Positions 52,453 through 61,229 of a DNA stretch of 64,000 nt are shown in pieces. Both the position numbers and the translations under genes were made by a program. The stretch spans positions 142,976-206,975 of the forward strand of contig NZ_KB902735.1 of NCBI RefSeq assembly GCF_000379605.1. The letters run 5' to 3'. The notes under the pieces were generated by a model, which was given only the letters and a program-made list of their open reading frames with translations, was not told where the DNA came from and searched no databases. This DNA is from Rhizobium giardinii bv. giardinii H152 (GTDB lineage: Bacteria; Pseudomonadota; Alphaproteobacteria; Rhizobiales; Rhizobiaceae). Each line of letters begins with the position of its first letter. Position 1 is the first letter of the stretch.

Positions 52453-53733
52453 TCAGGATGACGTAACCGGGGCCGTATCGTCTTCGACGAGGCCGGCCGG
52501 GCGTATCGCCTGGTTCATCGCGTTCACCGCTTCCGTGCCCGGCGTCGGCACGGTGTTTGCCTGGAAGTCGGTCTTCGCGACCAGGCCGTCCCTTTGGCTG
52601 CGCCGGGCGATGCGCAATGTCGCATAGGCCGCATAGAGCGCGAAATAGAGCGCAAGCACGATGAAAAGAGCAGGGGGGCCGAAGCGGTCCATCACGGGGC
52701 CGACCATCAGCGGGCCTGAAATCGTGCCGATGCCATAGGTAATCATCATGCCGGAGGAGACCTCGACATATTCGTTGGGCCGGGCAAGGTCGTTGGCATG
52801 GGCGACATTGAGCGCATAGATCGGAAACAGCACCGAGCCGACGAAGGCGGCGATCACGTAAAGCACCATCGGGCTAGCTTCGACGAAAGCCACCATGGCG
52901 AGGCAGGAGACGACCCCGACGATACCGCAGGCGACCATGACGATGCGCCGGTCCATTCTGTCGGACGCCCGGCCGATCGGGATCTGCGAGATCGCGCTGC
53001 CGGTGAGAAGGGCTGCCAGCAAGGTCGCGCCTTCGGCGGTCGAAAGCCCGATTTTCTGGGTGAAGACGCCGCCGAGATTGAGCCAGGCACCGGCCATGGC
53101 ACCGGCAAGGAAGGCGCCGACGACCGCGACCGGCGAGCGACGGAAAAGGCCCGGCACGTCGAAATTGGCCTGTGCCGGCGGCGCCGGCATGGCGGACGAG
53201 GATAGCGCCGTCGGCAAAAGTGCCAGCGAAAACAGGACGCCGCAGAGAATGAAGAGCGAGGAATTCGTAGGGTCGCCCAAGGGCACGAGATATTGCCCGC
53301 CGATCGTGCCCACCATGGTGGTGATCAGATAGACGGAAAACAGCATGCCGCGGTTTTCGTTGGTCACCCGTTCGTTCAGCCAACTCTCGATGACCAGATA
53401 GCTTCCCGAAATGGCAAAGCCGGAGATGGCGCGAAAGAAGATCCAGGCGCGCCAGTCGACCACGAGGCCGCACATCAGGATGGCGATGCTGAGCAGCGTG
53501 ATCAGCGCGGCAAAAACCCGGACATGACCGACGCGCGCCACGAATTTCGGCGTAACGATGCAGGAGAGGGTGAAGCCGAGCGTATAGCCGGTGGCGATCA
53601 GCGAGATGGTCAGCGTCGACCAACCCTCGATTACCGAGCGCACCGGCAGTACATAGCTCGCCAAACCGAAGCCGATCATCATCAAGAGCGTCGACAGGAT
53701 CAGGCTGAACACGGATCTGAGGCTGGCCAGCAT
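52453..53733 (-). CDS. MFS transporter
   Basis: 426 residues with twelve predicted membrane helices. The first helix is SVFSLILSTLLMMIGFGLAS, and the A-like motif between helices 2 and 3 is weak (CIVTPKFVARVGHVRVFA). The family resembles YcaD-type MFS carriers, which is a memory-based impression. The substrate is unknown. The C-terminal 35 residues are polar. Start at ATG 53733. Confidence 0.85.
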   Translation of the reverse strand: MLASLRSVFSLILSTLLMMIGFGLASYVLPVRSVIEGWSTLTISLIATGYTLGFTLSCIVTPKFVARVGHVRVFAALITLLSIAILMCGLVVDWRAWIFFRAISGFAISGSYLVIESWLNERVTNENRGMLFSVYLITTMVGTIGGQYLVPLGDPTNSSLFILCGVLFSLALLPTALSSSAMPAPPAQANFDVPGLFRRSPVAVVGAFLAGAMAGAWLNLGGVFTQKIGLSTAEGATLLAALLTGSAISQIPIGRASDRMDRRIVMVACGIVGVVSCLAMVAFVEASPMVLYVIAAFVGSVLFPIYALNVAHANDLARPNEYVEVSSGMMITYGIGTISGPLMVGPVMDRFGPPALFIVLALYFALYAAYATLRIARRSQRDGLVAKTDFQANTVPTPGTEAVNAMNQAIRPAGLVEDDTAPVTSS

Positions 53734-53962
53734 GGACGCTCCCGGGGCGCATTCGCCGGCTGCTTGATTATTGTCAAGCGGTCAGGCAGGCGCTGAAAAC
53801 AGGTTGGAGCGGATTGCGTGGTCAGAACGGTTGGAATTGCACGGCATGCCGCCCTTGGATTCGAAGGACGAGTGTGGCTCTAACCAATTTCTCCTGCCTT
53901 GTCGATTGCGACAGGCCGTGGCGCAGAACAGGCGATCGGGACGCCCATGCGTGATGACGGAC

Positions 53963-54109
53963 TTATTTCGGCAGGAACGCGCTGTTGGCGAGCCGGTCTG
54001 CCTGCATCGCCCGTGCATCCAAGCTCAGGCGGCTATATTCGCGCGAGGCACGCACGGCAGTGCCGATGTCTGCGACGGTGTCGATCAGGGCGCGGATGGA
54101 AGCGGACAT
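53963..54109 (-). CDS. Small helical protein (48 aa)
   Basis: Reads MSASIRALIDTVADIGTAVR followed by ASREYSRLSLDARAMQADRL and ANSAFLPK. A short amphipathic helix dominates, resembling the small DUF1127-like helical proteins of rhizobia without the arginine-rich tail. It is the second of two small minus-strand genes; the first ends 55 bases upstream. I do not recognise it. No strong ribosome site is visible (a weak AAGG lies about 20 bases before the ATG), so expression is uncertain. Confidence 0.45.
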   Translation of the reverse strand: MSASIRALIDTVADIGTAVRASREYSRLSLDARAMQADRLANSAFLPK

Positions 54110-54164
54110 GAACGGGCTTTCGAAAACCTTGGGAGCGAAGGCCGCGCGCAAGCGCGGCGGCAAA

Positions 54165-54341
54165 TCAACGCTGGATGAATTCGGAAAAGATCTGCGCCGG
54201 GCGCGTGCTGCGGCCATAGCCTGCGGCAGTCATCTGTTCGTTCGCAGCCGAGCCGAAGCTGGCGAAGGGCGTACGAAGCGCCGAGCCGGCGTAGCGGAGC
54301 GTCTCGAAGCCGCTGTGCAGAGGACGAAAACGGGCGGTCAT
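54165..54341 (-). CDS. Small protein (58 aa) of unknown function
   Basis: Reads MTARFRPLHSGFETLRYAGS followed by ALRTPFASFGSAANEQMTAA and a basic/aromatic tail. The ribosome site AAGGA lies eight bases before ATG 54341, which supports it as a real gene. It precedes a second small gene on the same strand. No family is recognised; the composition (Ala, Arg, Phe) is like that of short stress-induced rhizobial proteins, which is only an impression. Confidence 0.5.
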   Translation of the reverse strand: MTARFRPLHSGFETLRYAGSALRTPFASFGSAANEQMTAAGYGRSTRPAQIFSEFIQR

Positions 54342-54493
54342 GGTTCAGTTCCTTATTCCAGTCCTCCCGTGATCGTATATTGCGATGCAGCATCGATTCC
54401 GCAATGCATTATTTCGCGTTGCTGATATGCGCCGGCCGCATGGCTCAATTCATTGTTTGTTCACAAATCAGGCAGACTGCCGTTCAGACGCCC

Positions 54494-55393
54494 TTAACCA
54501 CGAATCCGCGCGCGAAACGCCAGCAGGTCCTGCCAGGCCAATCGCTTGCTCGCCGGGGCTGACATCAGGTCCTGCGGATGGAGCGTGGCAAGCGCCGGAA
54601 TGGTCAGTCCGCCGACCGGCCCGCCAACTGAAATGTCGCGCCATTCGCCGCGCATGTGGTGGATCGTGTCGCTGCCGCCGAAGAAGAACCGGCCGGCGAA
54701 ATTGCCGAGAATGAGCAGATGCCGGGGCTCCGCCAGCAGGATCTGGCGCTCGATAAACGGCCGGCAGATGTCGGTTTCGCGCGGCGACGGCACGCGATTT
54801 CCCGGTGGCCGCCAGGGAATGACGTTGGTCACAAGCACCGCCGTCCGGTCCAGCCCGATCGCCGCCAGCATGCGGTCCAGCATCTGGCCCTGCTTTCCGG
54901 AAAAGGGAACGCCCTCCCGGTCGTCGTCGCCGTTCGGCATCGGCCCGATCACCATGATGCCGGACGACGGGTCTCCGTCGGCAAACACCATGTTGCGGGC
55001 GCTGTTTTTGAGATTGCAGCCGGAAAAGGCCTCCATGGCGCTCTTCAATTCGGCAAGCGAACGGGCCGCTTCGGCCGCGAAACGGGCTTCGGCGATTGCC
55101 TGCTCGTCCGGTATTGCCATCTGCGGCGCGCCGGCCGGTGGCGCGGTGACGCGATTGCCGGATGGACCGGGAGTGTCCCGATTTGCGACCGGGCGTGGCG
55201 TGTCATTCTGTCCGGAGGTGTGCGTTTTTTGCACGGCTTGCGAGCCGGCGTTGCCACGCGCCACCCTTGCCTGCGCGAACTCCGCGAAACGATCGACCGG
55301 ATCCTGTTCCAGCAGCCATTCGACGCCCGCTTCCGCATGGAAATGCAGAAGGGCGGCAAGTTCGGCCGGGCTCATCCTGTCTGTGGAGATCAT
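54494..55393 (-). CDS. Family 4-type uracil-DNA glycosylase, divergent
   Basis: 299 residues. The N-terminal 100 residues are polar, with a Pro/Thr-rich linker. The UDG domain follows: CNLKNSARNMVFADGDP, then GPMPNGDDDREGVPFSGKQG, TNVIPWRPPGNRVPSPRETD, ICRPFIERQILL, and HPQDLMSAP. It removes uracil from DNA. Two of the four usual Fe-S ligands are missing (only the Cys of CNLK and ICRP remain), and the catalytic motif that is GEAPG in typical members is GPMPN here. The fold call is firm; activity and cluster binding are open. Confidence 0.8.
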   Translation of the reverse strand: MISTDRMSPAELAALLHFHAEAGVEWLLEQDPVDRFAEFAQARVARGNAGSQAVQKTHTSGQNDTPRPVANRDTPGPSGNRVTAPPAGAPQMAIPDEQAIAEARFAAEAARSLAELKSAMEAFSGCNLKNSARNMVFADGDPSSGIMVIGPMPNGDDDREGVPFSGKQGQMLDRMLAAIGLDRTAVLVTNVIPWRPPGNRVPSPRETDICRPFIERQILLAEPRHLLILGNFAGRFFFGGSDTIHHMRGEWRDISVGGPVGGLTIPALATLHPQDLMSAPASKRLAWQDLLAFRARIRG

Positions 55394-55457
55394 GCTCTAT
55401 CTTCTATCGAAGTGCCGATCGCCGGGAAAGCGGAAAAGTCCCGCATCCTCTGCCATT

Positions 55458-56756
55458 TCAGGCGGCCATGGCCGTCCAGCGCTCGATATCGTCGCGCTCG
55501 CCGATCAGCGCCAGTCCGTGGGCGATCGACAGCAGCTCGCCGCCGCTTTCGATGCGGTCGCCGGCGAATCGGTTCTCGAAGAGCCGGCGGATGGCGGGCA
55601 CGAAGGATGTGCCACCGGTCAGGAACACCTTGTCGATACTGCCGGCCGGCGTGTTCGTCGTCGCCAGTACCTCGTCCAGCGCCTCCTCGATCCGGGCGAG
55701 ATCGGGCGCGATCCAGCGTTCGAAATCGCTGCGGCGCACGGTTCGCCGGCTCTTTTCGCCGAGCGGGGCGAAGTAGAACTCGGTTTCCTCCTCGCGCGAC
55801 AGCCGCATCTTGGTGGCCGAAACCGCCTGGTAGAGCGGATAGCCCTCGTCGTGCTCGACGAGATCGATGAAGGTTTCGAGCTTTTCCGGCTCGACCGCCG
55901 AGCGCACCAGTTGCTTCAGGTCGGCAAAATCCTTCAGCGTCTTGAAGATCGACAGCTGGTTCCAGCGGCCGAAATTGGCGTAGTAGCTGGAGGGCACGTC
56001 GAGCAGCTTGTCGAAGCTCCGGAACTGGCTGCCCTTGCCGATCAGCGGCGAAACGACATTGTCGATGATGCGGAAGTCGAAATGATCGCCGGCAACGCCG
56101 ACGCCGGAATGGCCGACCGGAACGGCGGTGAGTTCGCCCGCATGGCTTTCGAAGCGGATGATCGAATAGTCCGTCGTGCCGCCGCCGAAATCGGCGACCA
56201 GCACGGTCGCATCGTTCTTGAGGTTCTGGGCGAAGTAGAAGGCCGCCGCCACCGGTTCGTAGACATAGTGAACCTCGGGAAAATCGAACGACGACAGCGC
56301 CCGGCCGTAGCGTTCGAGCGCCAGTGATTCGTCCGGGTTGCTGCCGGCAAACCGCACCGGCCGGCCGACGACGATGCGGCCGTACTCCTGCTTCCAGCCT
56401 TCGCCGGCATAATCTGCGATCCGCGTGAGGAAGGAGCGCATCAGGTCCTCGAAGCCATGGCGCCGGGCAAAGATCAGCGTACCCTGGAAGAGCGGGCTTG
56501 CGGCAAAGGTCTTGATCGACTGCAGGAAGCGCACTTCGCCCGGATTGTCGATGAACTGCTGGATCGCCGCCTGTCCGGCCTCGATCTTCACCGCCGCAGC
56601 GCCCAGCTGCGCGTGCTTCATGAAGGACAGGGCCGTGCGCATGGAATCATTCGTTCCGGCGCTGCTGGTAAAGCTCAGCGATTGCGTCGTGTTGCCATGC
56701 GAGGCGGCGAGCACCGAATTGGTCGTGCCGAAATCGAAGCCGAGGGCCTTGGCCAT
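55458..56756 (-). CDS. Hsp70-like ATPase (YegD type, no substrate-binding domain)
   Basis: 432 residues, about two thirds of DnaK. The actin-like nucleotide-binding fold is clear: ALGFDFGTTNSVLAAS at the start (phosphate 1), VLVADFGGGTTDYSIIRFES in the middle (phosphate 2) and KVFLTGGTSFVPAIRRLFEN near the end (adenosine motif). The peptide-binding domain and lid of DnaK are absent, as in E. coli YegD. Role unknown. ATG 56756 (MAKALGF) is the natural start; the frame extends upstream without homology. Confidence 0.9.
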   Translation of the reverse strand: MAKALGFDFGTTNSVLAASHGNTTQSLSFTSSAGTNDSMRTALSFMKHAQLGAAAVKIEAGQAAIQQFIDNPGEVRFLQSIKTFAASPLFQGTLIFARRHGFEDLMRSFLTRIADYAGEGWKQEYGRIVVGRPVRFAGSNPDESLALERYGRALSSFDFPEVHYVYEPVAAAFYFAQNLKNDATVLVADFGGGTTDYSIIRFESHAGELTAVPVGHSGVGVAGDHFDFRIIDNVVSPLIGKGSQFRSFDKLLDVPSSYYANFGRWNQLSIFKTLKDFADLKQLVRSAVEPEKLETFIDLVEHDEGYPLYQAVSATKMRLSREEETEFYFAPLGEKSRRTVRRSDFERWIAPDLARIEEALDEVLATTNTPAGSIDKVFLTGGTSFVPAIRRLFENRFAGDRIESGGELLSIAHGLALIGERDDIERWTAMAA

Positions 56757-57379
56757 GAGTGTCTCCGTCTTGGGTTCCCGCCGGTAGGGCGGCGAACTGT
56801 CTGGCAGCCAACGCGCGTCAGGCCCGAATGCCTTGTCGGCAGCCGGGATGGGTTGATGGCGCGGGGCTGGTCTATTTGGAGGGCGCCTCTTCGCATGGGC
56901 TGTGGGCCAAAGCAAGGCGGGATCGCGTGACGAAAATCCTGGCGCATCAGATATTGCTTCGAACCCAGATGGCACGGCAGTCAGCCTGCTCTGTCACAAT
57001 GTATTCGACTGCTACGGCGCTTGGGCAAATATGTTACTACCATATGGATGAGTGGACGTGACCACGCGAACTCCTTACGAGCAAGTTCAGATCGCGATCA
57101 TTGTCGTAAGCGACACGTCATCGTCGCACCTCATGCGGAGGCCAACGGATATCTGCAGCGAGGAAGAAATACGGTTTTCAGCCTAACGGTAAACAGCGCC
57201 ATTTTGACGTTTACGTGCACGTAAAATATTTGTATCCTTGCTGCATGACCTCATGCGCAAATGCGCGCGGCCGCTGTCGCAGACCGGCTCGACAAGTCGG
57301 GCCGTATTTGCCATGACGGAAGGCAGAATTGGGAACAAAACCGGGCAAGAATTCCGGGTACAGGACTGGAGACTTTCTG
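56757..57379. promoter_or_regulatory. Divergent intergenic region before the ETF-QO gene
   Basis: About 620 bases without a credible gene. The feature of note is the palindrome at 57210-57225, listed separately. The remainder holds the promoters of the Hsp70-like and ETF-QO genes. Confidence 0.4.
57210..57225. promoter_or_regulatory. Perfect 16-bp palindrome before ETF-QO (possible LiuR-like operator)
   Basis: TTTACGTGCACGTAAA is fully symmetric and lies about 155 bases before the ETF-QO start. It is preceded by a second ACGT element (TTGACG). MerR-family regulators of branched-chain amino acid catabolism (LiuR) use ACGT-rich palindromes of this look, and electron-transfer flavoprotein genes belong to such regulons in other proteobacteria. 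The palindrome is observed; the regulator is inferred. Confidence 0.5.
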
Positions 57380-59041
57380 ATGACCGAGCAAGAGCTGCCC
57401 GAACGCGAGAGCATGGAATTCGACGTCGTGATCGTCGGCGCGGGGCCTGCAGGTCTTGCGGCCGCCATCCGGCTGAAGCAGGTCAATCCGGAGCTGTCCG
57501 TCGTCGTTTTGGAAAAGGGCGCTGAGGTCGGCGCGCATATTCTCTCGGGCGCCGTCGTCGATCCGATCGGCATCGACCGGCTGTTGCCGGGCTGGCGCGA
57601 GGAGGAGGGGCATCCCTTCAAGACCGAGGTCAAGGACGACCAGTTCCTGCTGCTCGGCCCCGCCGGCTCCATCCGCCTGCCGAACTTTCTGATGCCGCCA
57701 TTGATGAACAATCACGGCAACTATATCGTCTCGCTCGGCCTCGTCTGTCGCTGGCTCGCCGAAAAGGCGGAAGCGCTCGGCGTCGAGATCTATCCGGGTT
57801 TTGCCGCCACCGAAGTGCTCTACAATGAGGCGGGCGCGGTGATCGGCGTTGCTACCGGCGACATGGGTATCGAGAAGAACGGCGAGCCCGGCCCGAACTT
57901 TGCCCGCGGCATGGAACTCATCGGCAAATACACGCTGATCGGCGAGGGCGTGCGCGGCTCGCTCGCCAAGCAGCTGATCGCCAAATACGACCTTTCCAGG
58001 AACCGCGAGCCGCAGAAATTCGGCATCGGCATCAAGGAGCTCTGGCAGGTCAAGCCGGAGAACCACAAGCAGGGTCTGGTGCAACATTCCTTCGGCTGGC
58101 CGCTCGGCATGAAGACCGGCGGCGGTTCGTTCCTCTACCATCTCGAAGACAATCTCGTCGCCGTCGGCTTCGTCGTCCACCTCAACTACAAGAACCCCTA
58201 TCTCTACCCGTTCGAGGAATTCCAGCGCTTCAAGACGCACCCCGCCATCCGCGGCACGTTTGCGGGCGGCAAGCGGCTGTCCTACGGCGCCCGCGCCATC
58301 ACCGAGGGCGGTTACCAGTCGGTGCCGAAGCTTTCCTTCCCGGGCGGCGCGCTGATCGGCTGTTCGGCCGGTTTCGTCAACGTGCCGCGCATCAAGGGCA
58401 GCCACAATGCGGTGCTGTCCGGCATTCTTGCGGCCGAAAAGCTCGCAACCGCAATTGCGAGCGGCCGCGCCAATGACGAGGTCATCGAGATCGAGAACGG
58501 CTGGCGCGACAGCGCCATCGGCCAGGACCTGAAGAAGGTGCGCAACGTCAAGCCGCTGTGGTCGAAGTTCGGCACGGCTGCCGGCGTCGCGCTTGGCGGT
58601 CTCGACATGTGGACGAACACGTTGTTCGGCTTCTCCTTCTTCGGCACGCTGAAGCACGGCAAGACCGACGCGCAGTCGCTGGAACCGGCGTCGATGCACA
58701 AGCCGATCGCTTATCCGAAGCCGGATGGCGTGCTCACCTTCGACCGCCTTTCCTCGGTGTTCCTGTCGAACACCAACCACGAGGAAGACCAGCCGGTGCA
58801 CCTGAAGGTCAAGGACATGGAGCTGCAGAAGCGCTCCGAGCACGACATCTATGCCGGCCCGTCGACCCGCTACTGTCCGGCCGGCGTTTATGAATGGGTG
58901 GAGAAGGACGGAGAGGACGTCTTCGTCATCAACGCCCAGAACTGCGTCCACTGCAAGACCTGCGACATCAAGGACCCCAACCAGAACATCAACTGGGTGC
59001 CGCCGCAGGGCGGCGAGGGGCCGGTCTATCCGAATATGTGA
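57380..59041 (+). CDS. Electron-transfer flavoprotein-ubiquinone oxidoreductase
   Basis: 553 residues, a membrane-associated FAD and 4Fe-4S enzyme that passes electrons from ETF (fed by acyl-CoA and other dehydrogenases) to ubiquinone. The FAD-binding fold is at the N-terminus (FDVVIVGAGPAGLAAAIRLK). The C-terminal ferredoxin part has CPAGVYEW near residue 499 and CVHCKTCDIKDPNQNINW near 522, giving the four cluster cysteines. ATG 57380 follows GGAG about nine bases upstream. Length matches the family. A terminator follows. Confidence 0.95.
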   Translation: MTEQELPERESMEFDVVIVGAGPAGLAAAIRLKQVNPELSVVVLEKGAEVGAHILSGAVVDPIGIDRLLPGWREEEGHPFKTEVKDDQFLLLGPAGSIRLPNFLMPPLMNNHGNYIVSLGLVCRWLAEKAEALGVEIYPGFAATEVLYNEAGAVIGVATGDMGIEKNGEPGPNFARGMELIGKYTLIGEGVRGSLAKQLIAKYDLSRNREPQKFGIGIKELWQVKPENHKQGLVQHSFGWPLGMKTGGGSFLYHLEDNLVAVGFVVHLNYKNPYLYPFEEFQRFKTHPAIRGTFAGGKRLSYGARAITEGGYQSVPKLSFPGGALIGCSAGFVNVPRIKGSHNAVLSGILAAEKLATAIASGRANDEVIEIENGWRDSAIGQDLKKVRNVKPLWSKFGTAAGVALGGLDMWTNTLFGFSFFGTLKHGKTDAQSLEPASMHKPIAYPKPDGVLTFDRLSSVFLSNTNHEEDQPVHLKVKDMELQKRSEHDIYAGPSTRYCPAGVYEWVEKDGEDVFVINAQNCVHCKTCDIKDPNQNINWVPPQGGEGPVYPNM

Positions 59042-59065
59042 CCGTCGCACGGTCGAAACAAGCAG

Positions 59066-59109
59066 GCCGGAAAGGGCGCCGGGCAGCGGCCGCTCCTTCC
59101 GGCTTTTTT
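59066..59109 (+). terminator. Intrinsic terminator after ETF-QO
   Basis: GCCGGAA (from 59066) pairs with TTCCGGC (to 59103) with an imperfect stem between, followed by six T residues. It lies 25 bases after the stop codon. Confidence 0.8.
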
Positions 59110-59157
59110 GTTTGCGCTCGGCCGGGAAGCCGCGCCGAGGCCTGCGTTTCGCAGATT

Positions 59158-59172
59158 TTAACCATGCATTAA
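59158..59172. promoter_or_regulatory. CtrA-type site TTAA-N7-TTAA before the L,D-transpeptidase gene
   Basis: TTAACCATGCATTAA fits the full CtrA consensus exactly, with both halves continuing as TTAACCAT, the preferred form. It is about 52 bases before the start codon, a usual place for a CtrA activator or repressor site. A further TTAA lies at about 59185. Confidence 0.65.
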
Positions 59173-59223
59173 CCATGTTTTTCTTAACGTCGGTCGCGTC
59201 AACCGGATCTTAAGGACCACCTC

Positions 59224-59841
59224 ATGTCGCTCACCCGCCGCGGCCTGCTTTTGAGCTTATCTGGTCTTCTTGCTGGCTGCGCCGCCAGCGGCCCGAACCA
59301 TGCAGCCAACTACGCAGCCCGGCCGGCAGAGCAGTTTCCCTTGCCAGCCATGCCACTGGAAAGAATCAAGCCTGAACTGCGGCGCCGCGAAGTGGCCTAC
59401 GAGACCCGATATGAGGCCGGCACCGTCGTCATCGATACGCCGGCGCGCCGGCTCTACTACGTTCTCGGTGACGGTCGGGCGATGCGCTACGGCATCGGCG
59501 TCGGGCGAGAGGGCTATGCGCTCGCTGGTTCGGCCTATATCGGCCGCAAGGCGGAATGGCCGAGCTGGACGCCGACGGCAAACATGATCCGCCGCGATCC
59601 GGAACGGAACCTGCGATATGCCGGCGGCGTGCCGGGCGGGCTGCACAATCCGCTCGGTGCCCGTGCCGTCTATCTCTACCGCAACGGCCACGACACCATG
59701 TTCCGCATCCACGGCACCAATCAGCCGCAGACCATCGGTCAGGCCGTGTCGAGCGGCTGCATCCGCATGCTCAATCATGATGTTATCGATCTCTATGAAC
59801 GCGCCGAGGTCGGCGGTCGGGTGATCGTGCTGCAGGCCTGA
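59224..59841 (+). CDS. L,D-transpeptidase (YkuD) lipoprotein
   Basis: 205 residues. A twin-Arg-like start (MSLTRRGLLLSLSGLLAGCA) contains a lipobox LAGC, so the mature protein is lipid-anchored at Cys19. The YkuD domain ends with the catalytic signature IHGTNQPQTIG and SSGCIRMLNHD, with the active cysteine near residue 178. It forms 3-3 cross-links in murein or joins proteins to it, important in Rhizobiales that grow from the pole. A CtrA-type site before the gene suggests cell-cycle control. Confidence 0.92.
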   Translation: MSLTRRGLLLSLSGLLAGCAASGPNHAANYAARPAEQFPLPAMPLERIKPELRRREVAYETRYEAGTVVIDTPARRLYYVLGDGRAMRYGIGVGREGYALAGSAYIGRKAEWPSWTPTANMIRRDPERNLRYAGGVPGGLHNPLGARAVYLYRNGHDTMFRIHGTNQPQTIGQAVSSGCIRMLNHDVIDLYERAEVGGRVIVLQA

Positions 59842-60117
59842 TCGGCGGACAAAAATTTGCTCGTTTCAAACCATGACCGGTGCCGATCGGCGCCCGTACG
59901 CCATTGTTTTTGCATCCCGCCGCGATAATCTAACTGGAATGGCGCAGTTGGAGCAGGGGCAGGCGCAAGGTGAGCGGCATTCCCCTGTATAGCTGCAAAA
60001 GTTGATGGTGGAGGCAGGAGGGACGTGATCTCGCCTGTCCGGATCATGAAGCCGGCTGCGGCGGTGCTGCCGGATCTCGTGGGCGTCACATACACCGCCT
60101 ATAAAGAGGGAACCGAC

Positions 60118-61119
60118 ATGAAACATCTTCTTGCAACGACCAGTCTCGCCTTCGGCCTGCTGGCGCTCGGCAACGCGGCTTTTGCCGCCGAATGCGGCGA
60201 CGTGACGATCGCCAGCATGAACTGGCAGAGCGCCGAGGTCATGGCGAACCTCGACAAGTTCATTCTGACCGAGGGTTACGGCTGTAATGCGGACATCATC
60301 GTCGGTGATACCGTGCCGACGATCACCTCGATGATCGAAAAGGGCGAGCCGGACGTCGCGCCGGAAGGTTGGATCGACCTGCTTCCCGACGTCGTCAAGC
60401 GCGGTTTTGACGAAGGAAAGCTGGTCGGCGCCGCGATGTCGCTGTCCGATGGCGGCGTGCAGGGCTGGTGGATTCCGAAATACATCGCTGACGCCCATCC
60501 CGATATCAAGACGATCGATGACGCATTCAAGCATCCTGAACTCTTCCCGGACCCGGAAGACAAGAGCAAGGGCGCGGTGCACAACGGTCCGCAGGGCTGG
60601 GGCGGCACGGTCGTCACGTCGCAACTCTACAAGGCCTATGGCGGTGAAGCTGCCAACTTCAGCCTCGTCGACACCGGCTCTGCCGCCGGCCTCGACGGGT
60701 CGATCGCCAAGGCCTACGAAGGCAAGGAAGGTTGGGTCGGCTACTACTGGGCTCCGACGGCCCTTCTCGGCAAATATGCGATGGTCAAGCTCGATCACGG
60801 CGTTCCGGCGGATGCGGCCGAATGGAAACGCTGCAATACGGTTGCCGAATGCCCGGATCCGAAGAAGAACGACTGGCCGAAGGACCGGGTTCAGACCCTG
60901 GTTACCAAAGGCTTTGCCGACCGCGCCGGCGAGGATGTCATGGCCTATCTCAACAAACGCGCCTGGACGAATGATACGGTCAACGGCCTGATGGCCTGGA
61001 TGACCGACAACCAGGCAAGCGGTGAAGACGGCGCCAAGCATTTCCTCGAGGAAAACGAAGCGCTGTGGACGCCGTGGGTCTCGCCGGAAGCTGCCGAGAA
61101 GATCAAGGCTGCACTCTGA
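60118..61119 (+). CDS. Glycine betaine/proline-type ABC transporter substrate-binding protein
   Basis: 333 residues. A signal peptide (1-23, ending NAAFA) is followed by the OpuAC/ProX fold: DVTIASMNWQSAEVMANLDK, EGYGCNADIIVGDTVPTITS, and a second lobe with GWVGYYWAPTALLGKYAMVK. Several tryptophans and tyrosines could build the aromatic cage for a quaternary amine such as betaine, choline or a proline derivative. ATG 60118 follows AAAGAGGGA. The permease gene is downstream after a stem-loop. No ATPase gene is next to them. Confidence 0.88.
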   Translation: MKHLLATTSLAFGLLALGNAAFAAECGDVTIASMNWQSAEVMANLDKFILTEGYGCNADIIVGDTVPTITSMIEKGEPDVAPEGWIDLLPDVVKRGFDEGKLVGAAMSLSDGGVQGWWIPKYIADAHPDIKTIDDAFKHPELFPDPEDKSKGAVHNGPQGWGGTVVTSQLYKAYGGEAANFSLVDTGSAAGLDGSIAKAYEGKEGWVGYYWAPTALLGKYAMVKLDHGVPADAAEWKRCNTVAECPDPKKNDWPKDRVQTLVTKGFADRAGEDVMAYLNKRAWTNDTVNGLMAWMTDNQASGEDGAKHFLEENEALWTPWVSPEAAEKIKAAL

Positions 61120-61129
61120 TCCAATGATG

Positions 61130-61164
61130 AAGGTCCGGCGCGCCTTTGTGGTGCGCCGGACCTT
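61130..61164 (+). other. Stem-loop between binding protein and permease genes
   Basis: AAGGTCCGGCGC at 61130-61141 and GCGCCGGACCTT at 61153-61164 form a perfect 12-bp stem with an 11-base loop. Only a short T-rich stretch (CTGTTT) follows. Such loops after binding-protein genes protect the upstream message and lower permease output. Confidence 0.7.
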
Positions 61165-61229
61165 CTGTTTCTCCGGTGCCCGGCTTCAGGAAAGGCCGGC
61201 GTCGATGCATAACGAATAAGGGGACCGGC

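Noticed and set aside
53771..54178. A 135-residue plus-strand open frame
   Set aside because: It runs antisense to the two small minus-strand genes and has no ribosome site or recognisable composition.
56757..57379. tRNA or small gene in the long gap before ETF-QO
   Set aside because: I found no cloverleaf-like pattern or reading frame with a ribosome site.
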